DNA of 64,000 nucleotides, from assembly GCA_015179125.1 (NCBI GenBank), contig WHVA01000307.1, positions 1-64,000 of the forward strand. Direction: 5' to 3'. Positions 54,601-64,000 of the stretch are shown piece after piece. A program made the translations under genes and the position numbers. The notes below the pieces were generated by a model. It searched no databases and had not been told where the DNA came from. It saw nothing but the letters and a program-made list of their open reading frames with translations. Each line of letters opens with the position of its first letter. Position 1 is the first letter of the stretch. Origin of the DNA: Gautieria morchelliformis (Eukaryota; Basidiomycota; Agaricomycetes; Gomphales; Gomphaceae).

Positions 54601-56152
54601 TTGCGCAGCTTAGTGTGAGCCAATAATGCTGCCCGGTAAGCTGGCCTTCCGCATACTTTACCCCGTTTCTACTGAGGTTTACTTTTTGACCCTCGAAAGT
54701 GACGGTTATTCCTTTCTCTCCTATTTTGAGGATCAAGATGAACCGGCCACTGATGTCTGGGGCGTGAAGTACGTTCTGGAGCTCGATTTTTCTCTCCATT
54801 CCACTCACTCTCGTTTGCATTACGACTGTGCCGATGCCAATGTAGGGTACACCTTTCTTTTTGTCAGCTAGGTATACCATGCGCGGTGTCGGGAGCGTTC
54901 GATACATCGAATAGTCGGCTATGTCGTGTGTTATATGGTCAGTGCAACCCGAGTCGAGCATCCATTTGTGCGTGCTTGCGATATAGAAGCAAATGGTATC
55001 ATTTGCGGCGTCGGAGGTTACAATGGGTGTAGTATCTGACGAGCTTGGAGAGCTGCCTGCGATCGCAGTGCTTACAGAGGGCGCCATTTCCTCTTTCTCC
55101 TTTTCTTTCGCTTTTCTTTTGCCCTTTCTGTCACCGGCTCCTTTTTTCCTCTCGGACTGTGCCTCTTCTCGAGACAAGCCATCCGCCTTGCGCCAGCAGT
55201 CCTTTTCCCAGTGTCCAGTGCCTCCGCAATAATTGCACTTATCCTTGCCTGTATTTGACTTCGCGCGGATAGCGTTCACGTTCGGCTGGGCTCCCTGTCG
55301 AAGTTCTTTGGACAGGATTCGGCTCTGTGTGTTTGCCCAATCGATTTGCGAGAAGTCAGAGATGGTGGCAAGTATCGTCTGTTGTGCGATCTCGTAGGAT
55401 GCGGGTAAGGCTTGAAGAACGTTGAGGGTGTGGAGAGGGTCACTGATGGCTAGACCCACGGCAACGATTCGATTTCTCAACTCAGACATTTCGTCGATTT
55501 GTTGCGTGAGTTGGGTGTCATGCGAGAACGTCATGATTGTATATTTACGGTAGTCGACCCATAAATTGAGACCTGTCCTCGTGCCATAGGTCGTTTTTAA
55601 ATTGCTCCAGTTCTGTTCTAGAGTTTTTGCCATGTCGAGGGATTGGTGGATGGAGGGCTTGACGGATACCAGCAGCAAGGAGAGACCCTGGCGAGATCGC
55701 TTCTCCCAGTCCTCGAGTCGCTTGCGCTTGTCGTCCGTTGGTGGCATGCTCAGGGAGGGTGTCAATTCTTGACCCTCAGCGATGCGCAAGGCGTCGATGA
55801 ACATAAGGGCGGCTTATAGTGAAAAGGCCCATGTTTCCCAGTTAGTCCCATCGAACTTTTCGATTGTTGATAGGAGCTTCGATGTAGTTGTGTCAGCCAT
55901 GGTGCGGCTGGCTTGCTGTGAGACAGTGGTAGATTTTTTTGCACGCGACGATTAGGTTAAGTTTTTCAGGGAGCGGGGCCCATAACCTATTGTGAGCAAC
56001 CTCTATAGGCAGTATCAGAACCTGGATGGCGTCAGAAGAATGTCTGAAGCGCCGTCTTACACGCGTTGGGTAACTATACTAGTTGCTTAGTAATATCATC
56101 TGTAAAGAGAAGGTGGTGCCGACTCGGCGACTGGTCATTCGGATTCACAACA
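51631..56152 (-). mobile_element. Ty1/copia LTR retrotransposon, young, nearly full length
   Basis: LTRs of about 165 bp lie at 51631-51795 and 55988-56152 and differ at only a few positions, so the insertion is young. The flanks carry the 5-bp duplication CCCTG (51626-51630, 56153-56157). On the minus strand, in order: gag (about 55800-55100) with the zinc knuckle CNYCGGTGHWEKDC, protease DSGCTDH, GAG-pre-integrase HARLGHLSW, integrase core (LAGPMRTRS, DDYTRYKW), reverse transcriptase with YVDDIAI, and RNase H near the 3' end (STEAEYMAL). The polypurine tract GCGGGGGAG borders the left LTR. All parts are present; the coding region has a handful of breaks, so it is treated as a fossil. Confidence 0.93.
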
Positions 56153-56520
56153 CCCTGCGGTGCACGTGCACTATAGGCCGCCCCTCCGTCCAGTGCACAT
56201 GCACCGTACCCGGCCTGTCAGTACGGTGCACGTGCATCATAGGCCGCATCTTAGTACGGTGCACGTGCACCATAGGCCAAGCCTCAGTACGGTGCACCTG
56301 CACCGTAGCCCGCCTCTCAGTCTGATGCACGAGCACCATAGGCCGCCCACTCGGTACAGTGCACCGGCATCGTATCCACCCTCTCAGTCTCTCAGTACGG
56401 TGCATGTGCACCATACGCCGCGCCTCAGTACGATGCATGTGCACCATAGGACGCCCCCTCCCTACGGAGCACAGGCTCCCCTCCGTACGGTGCACACGCA
56501 CCATAGGCCACTGTCCTGCA
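56153..56520. repeat. GTGCAC-rich minisatellite, right part
   Basis: About eight units of 35-50 bp of the form CGGTGCACGTGCACCATAGGCCGC. The core GTGCACGTGCAC is palindromic. It continues the sequence at 51550-51630 once the copia element is removed. One edge lies at the truncated end of the permease gene. Confidence 0.8.
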
Positions 56521-56539
56521 GAAACTGGAGAGTAAATAA

Positions 56540-57800
56540 GATGTCACCAAAAAAGAGCTTACCACTGACTTGAGAGAACGGCAGGAGCATAGACTCTAAT
56601 ATTAAATGTGTGGACCCTGGTCATTTTCGTACGGTGGCTTTGCAGATCCAGACTTTATAGTAATTAGACGCGGTGTACCACAGGACGGTAATCGCAGGCG
56701 CGACCCTAATGCCAGACCCATCGATGTAGCACAATACACCCGGCAGCCAAGCCTACAAGAATACCAATATTTTTCAGGAAGGGAGAGCCAAACCACTCTG
56801 TGAGAACTATGCTGATGAACGATAAGAATCAGATGTCGATAAACTCAGGAGAGCCCTATGGCAGAGGCCACACAATCGTGGCGGGACATTTCTGAAATAG
56901 TCCGCTGGTGGGGCACAGTTGACAGCCATTTGCTCTGCCGCCAGAGTTAAGCGCACCCGAGGCACCAACGAAAAAACCGCTGATCAGAAGGAACACCATA
57001 CATGTAACATATACGCCCCATAAGTAATATTGTTATTTGGTGGATGGAAGGTATTATACTCTACCTGTGATCAGTGGCGGGAACAGTCTTGTGATGGACA
57101 AAGGACAAAAACATTCAAGAGCGGTACCTGTCATAGAAGGATCAACTGATTAGTTAGTTGGGAGTGCCAGAGCATATCTTACCGAGAAATTTGCCATAGG
57201 CTTCAGGCATTCGTGACGAACGACAGTGCCATCGGAGAACGTAGTGGACGAGCATGTGCCATCGCTACACATAGCGTCAAAGATCTGCGCAGTGACGAAA
57301 CCTTAGGTCGCTATAATACTCTTCAGTGATAGTAGAAGTACAGATTTTGCAGTAGACAGTGTCGAGAAACTAGTGCCAACAACTACTGAGCCAATACAGA
57401 AACCAAACCAAAATTATTCTTACCTGATATTAGATCAGTCCCAAGATAATAATGATGAACGAGTTTTAGGCGGGACATTTGCACCAGGCTGACGATCTCT
57501 GCAGTTGCGTTAGATGCACCAATCTGCAGGAGGTGGCATCCACCGTTCCTACCAATGATGCCGAGATCAGGTACGCTGATATTGCAGGATCCAAACTTGG
57601 AGATTCACGAAGGTGATGGGTGACGATAAGACCTGCACCAATGTTATATCTGGCCCTCAGTCAGCTCTCGATAAACTTACCATGTTGCAAGCCTGAAGCA
57701 ACTGCAAGACTAAAGGCAAATCATTGTCTAGAGCATAGAAGGGCGGCGTCCTGAGGTAAAAGGAAGAGTGGGCACAGCCTTGCATCCTCCCGTGTCAAGA
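56540..57800 (-). pseudogene. truncated purine permease of the NCS2 (UapA/UapC-like) family
   Basis: Minus-strand exon pieces follow the UapA order: PPFYALDNDLPLVLQLLQAC (TM1), GLIVTHHL, ISAYLISASLV, LKLVHHYYLGTDLIS, FDAMCSDGTC, SITRLFPPLITG, FFVGASGALNSGG, SPFLKNIGILVGLAAGCIV, and KMTRVHTFNIRVYAPAVL. YYLGT, FPPLITG, GSPFLKN and VYAPAVL are the landmarks of fungal xanthine/uric acid permeases. The pieces end at about 56560, where the GTGCAC minisatellite begins; the last third, including the nucleobase-binding QN-GxxxxT motif region, is missing. Some inner segments have stops in the natural frame (near 56862). I therefore call it a truncated, probably dead gene. Confidence 0.7.
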
Positions 57801-58128
57801 CTTTATTCAATGTAACCAGCCCCCGAAATGTTCGTTCGGTCATCGAGGATCAGACAGCAAAGGCAGATTGCGGCGTGAGAGTAGACGTGACTAGATAATA
57901 TTGGCGGCGTCAGGGGGTTGTGTGTAAGATGGTTTTAGAGGGGACTTCGAAAATATCTTAGCAGACGGGATGACCAGTCGTAGCCAAGTATATGTTCAGG
58001 GTTGGTTCTCTCTATTATACATGTATTGTTTGGGTAGGCTACTTATATGAGGAGACACGGGCCTAGGTGCCCGTGTCTTACCTTTTGGTGTGCGTAAGTG
58101 GTTGGCCGTATTGGATCTCCGCTAGTAA
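57801..58128. other. intergenic DNA, nothing recognised
   Basis: A short palindromic sequence, GGGCCTAGGTGCCC-like, is at about 58050-58075; nothing else is seen. Confidence 0.3.
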
Positions 58129-58464
58129 TTATGCTGGTTCCTTACACTCGCCATCCCTGTTCGACGCAGTCGGACAAAAACGCTGAAGGGAAAAAGGTAC
58201 TTTTGAAGCCCAGTAGCTTCGAAAAAAAAAGCTGGTAAAGTACATTCTTGTGTCTGACATACTTATGTCGGTTGTTTGGAGTCCATTTCGATCCCGGGTG
58301 CCATTGGCAACACGGCTGCAAATATCGGATATTACGTTGGCAAGTCCTGAATAGGTACTGGTGCAAGGCTGATCAGGCATACCCTTGCTTTTGCCTTTTC
58401 CAGGTTCGCTAGTGGCATCCTCGAGGCGCTCCGTCATTTCGTTCTGCAAGGCCTCCAGGGCCAA
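58129..58464 (-). CDS. uncharacterised short ORF
   Basis: The 111-codon frame starts MALEALQNEMTERLEDATSE and is helix-forming and charged at the N-terminus; the frame continues upstream of the ATG (LARVIESQRLALEALQ) up to the edge of the gypsy LTR at 58493. So it may be the truncated end of a longer gene or of another mobile element that the gypsy element interrupted. No domain was recognised. Confidence 0.3.
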   Translation of the reverse strand: MALEALQNEMTERLEDATSEPGKGKSKGMPDQPCTSTYSGLANVISDICSRVANGTRDRNGLQTTDISMSDTRMYFTSFFFRSYWASKVPFSLQRFCPTASNRDGECKEPA

Positions 58465-58492
58465 GCGCTGTGATTCGATGACTCTTGCTAGG

Positions 58493-59032
58493 TGTTACGA
58501 TACGATCCTTCGTAAGGTTGACCGAGCTCGGGGGCAAAACCTGAGGTATGGTCCGAGGTTACGTGGCGAGGTTTTGATAGGGAAGTCGGAGAGGGACTAG
58601 GCTTCAGCTTATGTGCTGCGCTGACCCTACGCACGAGTCCCAACTTCGGAGGCAAATGAATAAGAGGCGAGGTTTAGCTTAAGAGGCGAGGCTTAGAAAC
58701 TAACTAGGGATCAAAGTATACGGTAGTTGATTTTCAGACTGAGGAGTAGGAATGCATACAAGGGGGTTTATATACGAGTGAGGGTACGAGTCAGGGGCGA
58801 GCAAATGCGGGGGAAGGTCAGGGCGAGGTAATATACGAATGATGCGTGATGGAGCGGAATCAGTAACTAAGGGGATTCGGGCATGGGATCAAGGTCGGAT
58901 ATGAGCTCTAGCTCTAGCTCGGGCTCGGGCACAGGATTAGAATCACAAGTACTCGGGCATGAGTATCACGAGGCTCGGGCTCGGAAGAAAGGTTATACCG
59001 GTAAGTAACCGGCCAAAGGCTGGGTTCTTACA
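58493..59032 (-). repeat. 3' LTR of the Ty3/gypsy element
   Basis: It begins TGTTACGA and ends TTCTTACA on the plus strand (540 bp). On the minus strand the polypurine tract AAGGGGGGATAC sits directly before its first base, which proves it is the 3' LTR of a minus-strand element. The 5' LTR is beyond the right edge. Confidence 0.8.
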
Positions 59033-59164
59033 GTATCCCCCCTTATGGCCGAGACCCTCAAGGCTGTAATATGAACAAGGTTCACCTATCCTTGAATATA
59101 GATCCCGGCCCGATGTTAAGTAGCCGGAAAGGCGAAGCTTAAATCGTAGCCGAGGTTAGATAAA

Positions 59165-60317
59165 ATGCTGGGTAGGAGGCAGCAAACCCAAGTGCCAATG
59201 AATATGGTGCGCCCTCAAGCACTCTTCAACTCTGCTGTCGACGAAAACAGTGCGAACAACGCCTTCGACCAGACCTTGCTGTCTGAGGAGGACGGTCCCT
59301 CGGGTGAGGTTATGCCCGAGGTTCGACCCGAGGTCATCCTGTGGCCCATTGAGGATGCGGGGGCCATAGACATGCAGGAGCCGTGGCAGGAAGGGCCGAA
59401 AGGCAAGAAGGTGAGTACCATCGTAGTCTCGTCTTGGAACGTCACTTATTTGAGTAGTATAAGCGGATGTTATTCACACATCACCCGTCAGACTTGACCC
59501 TATACGGGTACAAGCTTGCCGACGGAGGGCCCCGCGAGGGCTGAGGCGAGGTGCGCGTGCTGCGAAGGGCGCGACTATGCGTGCCTTCGTGCCGTTAGCA
59601 TTGACTTCGGCATCACCGACCAGGGTGCCTGTGTGTGGTGCAGGACGCGATCTTTGGGCTGTAGTATAGCCCATGGTCGTCTCAGCAAGGCGAACCCAGG
59701 GAAAGGTCAGGCGAGTGAGGCAGGCAGGAAGCGGGCGAGGAGCGAGGACAGCGAGGACGAAAGAGACCAAGGTTCGGGACGATGTTGAAAACAACGATGA
59801 CTCAAGTGATTGGGTCGAGCGAAACTTGGAGGGGAGGGTGGAGCGGATGGAAGTGAGGTTGAGCGAGGAGGAGGGAAAGGAGGCTGGGGGAGCGAGGCAG
59901 AGTGAGGGGAGTGAGGTTGAGGAGGTGAGGCAGAGTGAGGGGAAGGAAACCGAGGTCAAGGAAGGTCGGAGGGCGAAGAAGGACAAGAAAACGAAAAGGT
60001 CAGAGCGAAGTGCTGAGATGAGGGAGTTGATAGTGGCGGTGAGGGATGTGGGACAGAAGGTTGGCAAGGTTGGGGAGAGGGTTTGTGAGTTGTTGGGGGA
60101 GTTTAGGGCGGCGAATGATAGGATGAACAGGGCGGACATGGAATTCATGAGGATAAGGAGGCGGCGGAACTATCTGAAGCAGATGCAGGCGGCGAGGGAT
60201 TTGGCGAGCTATGGGGGACACGGGGGTCTGGTGGAGCGAAGTAGTAGTAGTAATGAGGAGGAGTCAGGCGAGGATAGCGATGGGAGTGGGGGGGAAGATA
60301 TGAGGATGTTGGAGTAA
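59165..60317 (+). other. antisense open region between pol and the 3' LTR of the gypsy element
   Basis: On the strand opposite to pol, three successive open stretches (59165-59497, 59516-59788, 59673-60317) encode an acidic N-terminal part (VDENSANNAFDQTLLSEEDG), a cysteine-rich part (ARCACCEGRDYAC...CVWCRTRSLGC) and a long Glu/Arg/Lys-rich coiled-coil-like part ending EEESGEDSDGSGGEDMRMLE. A GTGAGT follows the first stretch at 59411. The codon pattern and the CxxC...CxxC spacing suggest a real protein, perhaps an extra gene of this element family. How the stretches relate was not resolved. Confidence 0.45.
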
Positions 60318-63300
60318 ACTAACTAAGGGAATAATGGAATTTCTTGGTGTTTTTCTTTTCTTTTTGTTTGTTGTTCGATTGCAAGGATTTTTTGTTATCT
60401 AAGTACTGGGGGTCATGGGGGTTAAACAAGGAAATGATCATAGAGCAGTCAAAGGTCCTGGCTTGCCCGGATAAGACTCGTGGAAGTCAGTGACCAGCTC
60501 CGAGGCATGACCAAGCTCGGAAGCAAGGATCCACGAGGATTCTTCATCGGTACCTTCGTAAATAGTCCACCGAACGAGATAGAGCAGTTTGCAGCTCTTC
60601 CATCTATTATTGATCTTGGAGTCAAGGATTTCCGAGACTTTGAACTCGGGCTCGCTGTCGATGACGACTGGGGGCAGAGGACGCTGAACTCGGTTCGGAA
60701 TGGTGTTGGGCGAGGCTGGTTTGAGCATGGATACGTGGAATACTAGATGGACTGAATGCATGTGTTCTGGAAGTCAAAGGGTGAAGGAGTGAGTACCCGC
60801 TCGGGAAATGATCTCAAAAGGGCCCAAGAACTTCTCGGAGAGCTTCTTGGTGGGCCGAGTTGTCCTGAAGTACTGTGCCTTTACAAAGGCGAGTGACCCT
60901 ACTTGGAACTCAGGGGTGGGCTTGCGACGAACATCGGGGCTTTGTAGGTCTTCTGAGCCTTGAGGATGGTGCGACAAAGTTCTTGGTGAAGCTCGTCCAG
61001 GTCAACCACGAAGTCTCGAGCTCGTGCCGAGGTGAGGTCGCGCTCAGGGTGAACCGCGAGGTTCGGGTGGTAACCCTTGTTAGCAAAGAACGGGGATATA
61101 CCAGTGGTTGCGCTAGGCGCATTGTTGTAAGCGAACTCGGCTAGGGGAAGGAGCGAAGCCCAGTTGGACTGCTGATAGTTGCAGTAAATCCTGAGGTACT
61201 GTTCCAAGGTCTGGTTAGCGCGCTCGGTCTGACCATCACCCTCAGGATGATATCCCGAGGTGAAATGCAACCGCATGTCCAAGGCTTTCCCTAGAGAACG
61301 CCAAAAGTGCGAGACGAACTTGGAACCCCTGTCTGAGGTGATGTGTGAGGGGACTCCATGCTTGGAAAAGACATGGAGGATGAAGAGGTGGGTGAGCTCT
61401 TGCGAGGTTATCTTGTCTGTGGTTGGAATGACGATAACCTGCTTAGTGAAGCGGTCAACAATCACTAGTATGGAGGTGAACTCGGATGAAGGTGGGAGCT
61501 GCTCAATGAAATCCATAGAGATGGAATTCCAAGGCTTCTCGGGAACGGGGAGTTGTTTCAGGAGACCATAGGGCTTGTGACGTTGCGGCTTGCTTCGCAT
61601 ACAAGTGGTGCAAGTCTTGCAATACTCCTTGACAAAGGATCTAATCCCTGGCCAAGTGTAGTCTCGTCAGATCAGCTCCAAGGTTTTGTTGACCCCGAAG
61701 TGTCCCGAGAGAATGTGGTCGTGCTTGTATTGCAGGATGCGAAGTCGAAGGTCATGTGCCGCTGGAACATAGGTTTGGTTGTCGAGCTTAAGAAAGCCCT
61801 CCGGGTCTGTGGTCCACCTCGGGTCATTAACCAAGCCGAGGTGCGACTTGGCTATGGGGTCCGAGGGGAGGTTCGCTAGTATGTCAGCTCGGATCTGCTT
61901 GGTATCAAGCAGAGAAGCAGCTCGGAGTACGACGGGAGCGAGGTTAGTAGCTCTAAGGGACGATGCCAGCTGGTGTTGAGTAAACACTGGCCATAGGTTC
62001 TGTGGGTTTATGGTGGCATAGTTGCTATTCCCCTCTTTAAGGTAGACGTCCCATCGTCTAGTGAGAGAGTCAGGCTTCGTTCCGAGGCGACCAGGTCGTA
62101 AACGGATGGCGAGGTTGAATTGGGAGAGGTATTCTGACCACCGAGCTTGTCTATGGGTTAAGAGCTTCGTTGGTGAAAAGTATTCGAGGTTCTTATGATC
62201 GGTTATAACGTCGACAGGGTTGCCAGTGTTGAAAAGTTTCAAAGATTGCTAGGAGTTCCTTGTCGTGAACATCATAGTTGAGCTTGGTAGAGGTGAACGT
62301 GCGGGAGTGGAAAGCGACAGGATGAAGTTCGCCTTCCGAGGTTCGCAACGATAAGATTGCCGCTAAAGCGTAATCTGAAGCATCAGTCTCTACGATTAGT
62401 GGAAGATCAGGAATCCAGTGGGTAAGGATAGGAGCAGTAGTGAATGCCTTTTTCAACAGGTTGAAGGCTTGTTGACAATCCTCGGAAAAGTTCCAAGGGG
62501 TACCCTTGCCGGTAAGTTGGGTGAGAGGAATGGTGATGTCTGAGTAGTTGTGAATGAAACGTCGGTAGAAATTTGCGAAACCGAGGAAAGATTGGATGTC
62601 GCGAGCTTTGCGAGGTTCAGGCCAGTCTTGAATGACCTTTACCTTGTCATCCACCATAGTGAGGCCCTTGGGAGAGAGTATGTAGCCGAGGAATTAAACT
62701 GAATCGCGATGAAACTCGCATTTGTCCTCTTTGGAGAAGAGGTTGTTGAGTCGCAGTTGTCGCAAGACTTCCTTGACATGTTCAACATGTTTGGAGGGGT
62801 CACTGGAATAGATTAGAATGTCATCCAAGTATACCACCACACAAACGTCCAAAAGGCCGGCGAAAATCTCGTTCATGAATCTCTGGAAAGCAGCAGGGTC
62901 GTTAGTAAGACCAAATGGCATAACCAACCATTCAAACGACCCATAGCGAGTCCTGAAGGCGGTTTTCCATTCGTCACCCTCGGCCACCCGTACCAGGTGG
63001 TAAGCATGATGAAGGTCAATCTTCGTATAGATGCGAGCATTCTTTGGGGCATCAAGTAAGTCAGCAATCAATGGCAATGGATACCAATCTTTTTTCGAGA
63101 TCTTGGTTAAACCTCAGTTGACACACAACCGAAGTGAGCCATCTTTGTTGCGAACAAACAATACCGGTGCACCATGAGGCGAGCGTGAAGGTCGGATGAA
63201 ACCAACGTTTGAGTGCTCGTCGATGAACTCGCGAAGTGCTTTGAGTCCGGAAGCTGAGAGAGAGTAGATGGGGCTGATAGGCGGTGAGGTCCCTTCTTCA

Positions 63301-63392
63301 AGGTTGATCTTGATATTGTGGGGTCGGTGGGGAGGTAGAGTGTCAGCATGTGCTTTGCTGAAAACATCTGCAAATTCATGATATACTTTGGG

Positions 63393-63880
63393 TGTTGGGT
63401 GCATTTATGCTCCTGCACCAAAATCAAGCATAATATATTTGATTTATTGTATGGTGTTTCAAACCTTTCTCACATTGTTCTTGTACCATGCATCTATTTC
63501 TCTGATTATTTTCGAAATTTTCCAGTCACTCCTTATCTCTCCATTCCACTTTGTTATTTCTATTTTCACAGGCGGCTGCACCCAGCGGAGTTTGAAATGA
63601 CTTCGGCGCGCGAGCCCATGGGCGCTAAAGGGCCGGGTGCACGTATATGCCTTCTGAGACAGGATAGTGCTCCTCTCTCAGTGACAATAAATTCACTGAG
63701 AGAGGCGAGTAGTATTCTTTATATTTACATAGCATGTTGACTGAAAATCATGTAGTGTATTTGATTCTAGGTATTGTATTAATATATCAGTGACAATAAA
63801 TTCACTGAGAGAGTGTATTTGATTCTAGCTTTCTAAGAACTCTACCGAACCTTCCCTGCCATAGCCCCTAGTTGCTAACA
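63393..63880. repeat. 488-bp solo LTR inserted in the gypsy pol
   Basis: It begins TGTTGGGTGC and ends GTTGCTAACA, the inverted counterpart of the solo LTR at 11764-12251 and of identical length. It interrupts gypsy pol between the residues KKHVP and VYHEFADVF; the flanks TTGGG and TCGGG are likely a 5-bp target duplication with one difference. It is younger than the gypsy insertion. Confidence 0.85.
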
Positions 63881-64000
63881 TCGGGAACATGTTTCTTAAC
63901 GTTCTCAGAAAGCTCGGAAGAGCTTTCTCCCGATGTTGCTCCTCGGGCGAGGAGCTCAGGCGAAGCCAGATTGAGCTGAAACACTTCTGACCCTTCTAAT

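Larger units (their letters stand above)
59033..64000 (-). mobile_element. Ty3/gypsy retrotransposon fossil with chromodomain-like C-terminus
   Basis: Minus strand, from the right edge: pol N-terminal part with [20 protein letters not shown], reverse transcriptase ([41 protein letters not shown]), RNase H (FHSRTFTSTKLNYDVHDKEL), integrase (SMDFIEQLPPS, TSDRGSKFVSHFWRSLG, NQTLEQYLRIYCNYQQSNW) and a chromodomain-like end (YLVRWTIYEGTDEESSW) stopping at 60438. The element is broken at several places and is cut by a solo LTR of another family. The copy runs off the window. It is a fossil of moderate age. Confidence 0.9.

Noticed and set aside
63348-63740. 130-codon plus-strand ORF
   Set aside because: It spans the edge of the solo LTR and gypsy pol antisense; an accident of the insertion.

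Overview
The window looks like basidiomycete (Agaricomycetes) nuclear DNA. It has many short introns of about 40-90 bp with GTRNGT donors and C/TAG acceptors, a polyporopepsin-type aspartic protease with 14 exons, a WD40 gene with nearly identical repeats, chromodomain Ty3/gypsy elements, Ty1/copia elements and Helitrons. Some host proteins remind me of Ceratobasidiaceae (Rhizoctonia), but that is recall and I cannot test it here.

Layout. 1-2640: end of a Ty3/gypsy chromovirus fossil whose LTR cuts a Ty1/copia gag remnant. 2831-5985 (-): five-exon host gene with about 15 near-identical WD40 repeats and a tandemly triplicated exon. 6308-31037: an unbroken head-to-tail array of five Helitrons, all on the minus strand. 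They are an autonomous copy with an intact 1659-codon RepHel ORF (6308-12854), two composite non-autonomous copies (12855-15793, 15794-20046), a decayed autonomous copy (20047-26834) and a third composite copy (26835-31037). Every boundary is 3' CTAG directly against the next 5' end. The composites carry two Helitron 3' termini separated by an LTR-derived segment, plus a large GC/AT-mixed minisatellite.

31578-34121 (+): secreted aspartic protease; my exon model gives 414 residues with all phases consistent. 34278-38362: probable TIR element flanked by TA, holding sugar-kinase gene fragments. 38709-41482 (-): MFS sugar transporter, head to head with a decayed second sugar transporter (42.5-43.9 kb, +). 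44.1-46.7 kb: nothing I can name. 46730-47098 (-): small hypothetical gene. 48316-50429 (+): casein kinase 1-like kinase, 636 residues with a long C-terminal extension. 50611-51091 (-): two-exon hypothetical gene.

51631-56152: young Ty1/copia element (-) with a CCCTG target duplication, inserted in a GTGCAC-rich minisatellite. 56.5-57.8 kb (-): truncated NCS2 purine permease gene. 58493-64000 (-): Ty3/gypsy fossil running off the window, with an open antisense region between the end of pol and its 3' LTR, and a 488-bp solo LTR of another family inserted in pol.

The host genes look like ordinary secretion, transport, signalling and (WD40) recognition genes. The transposon content dominates, and the Helitron array is the most unusual structure.
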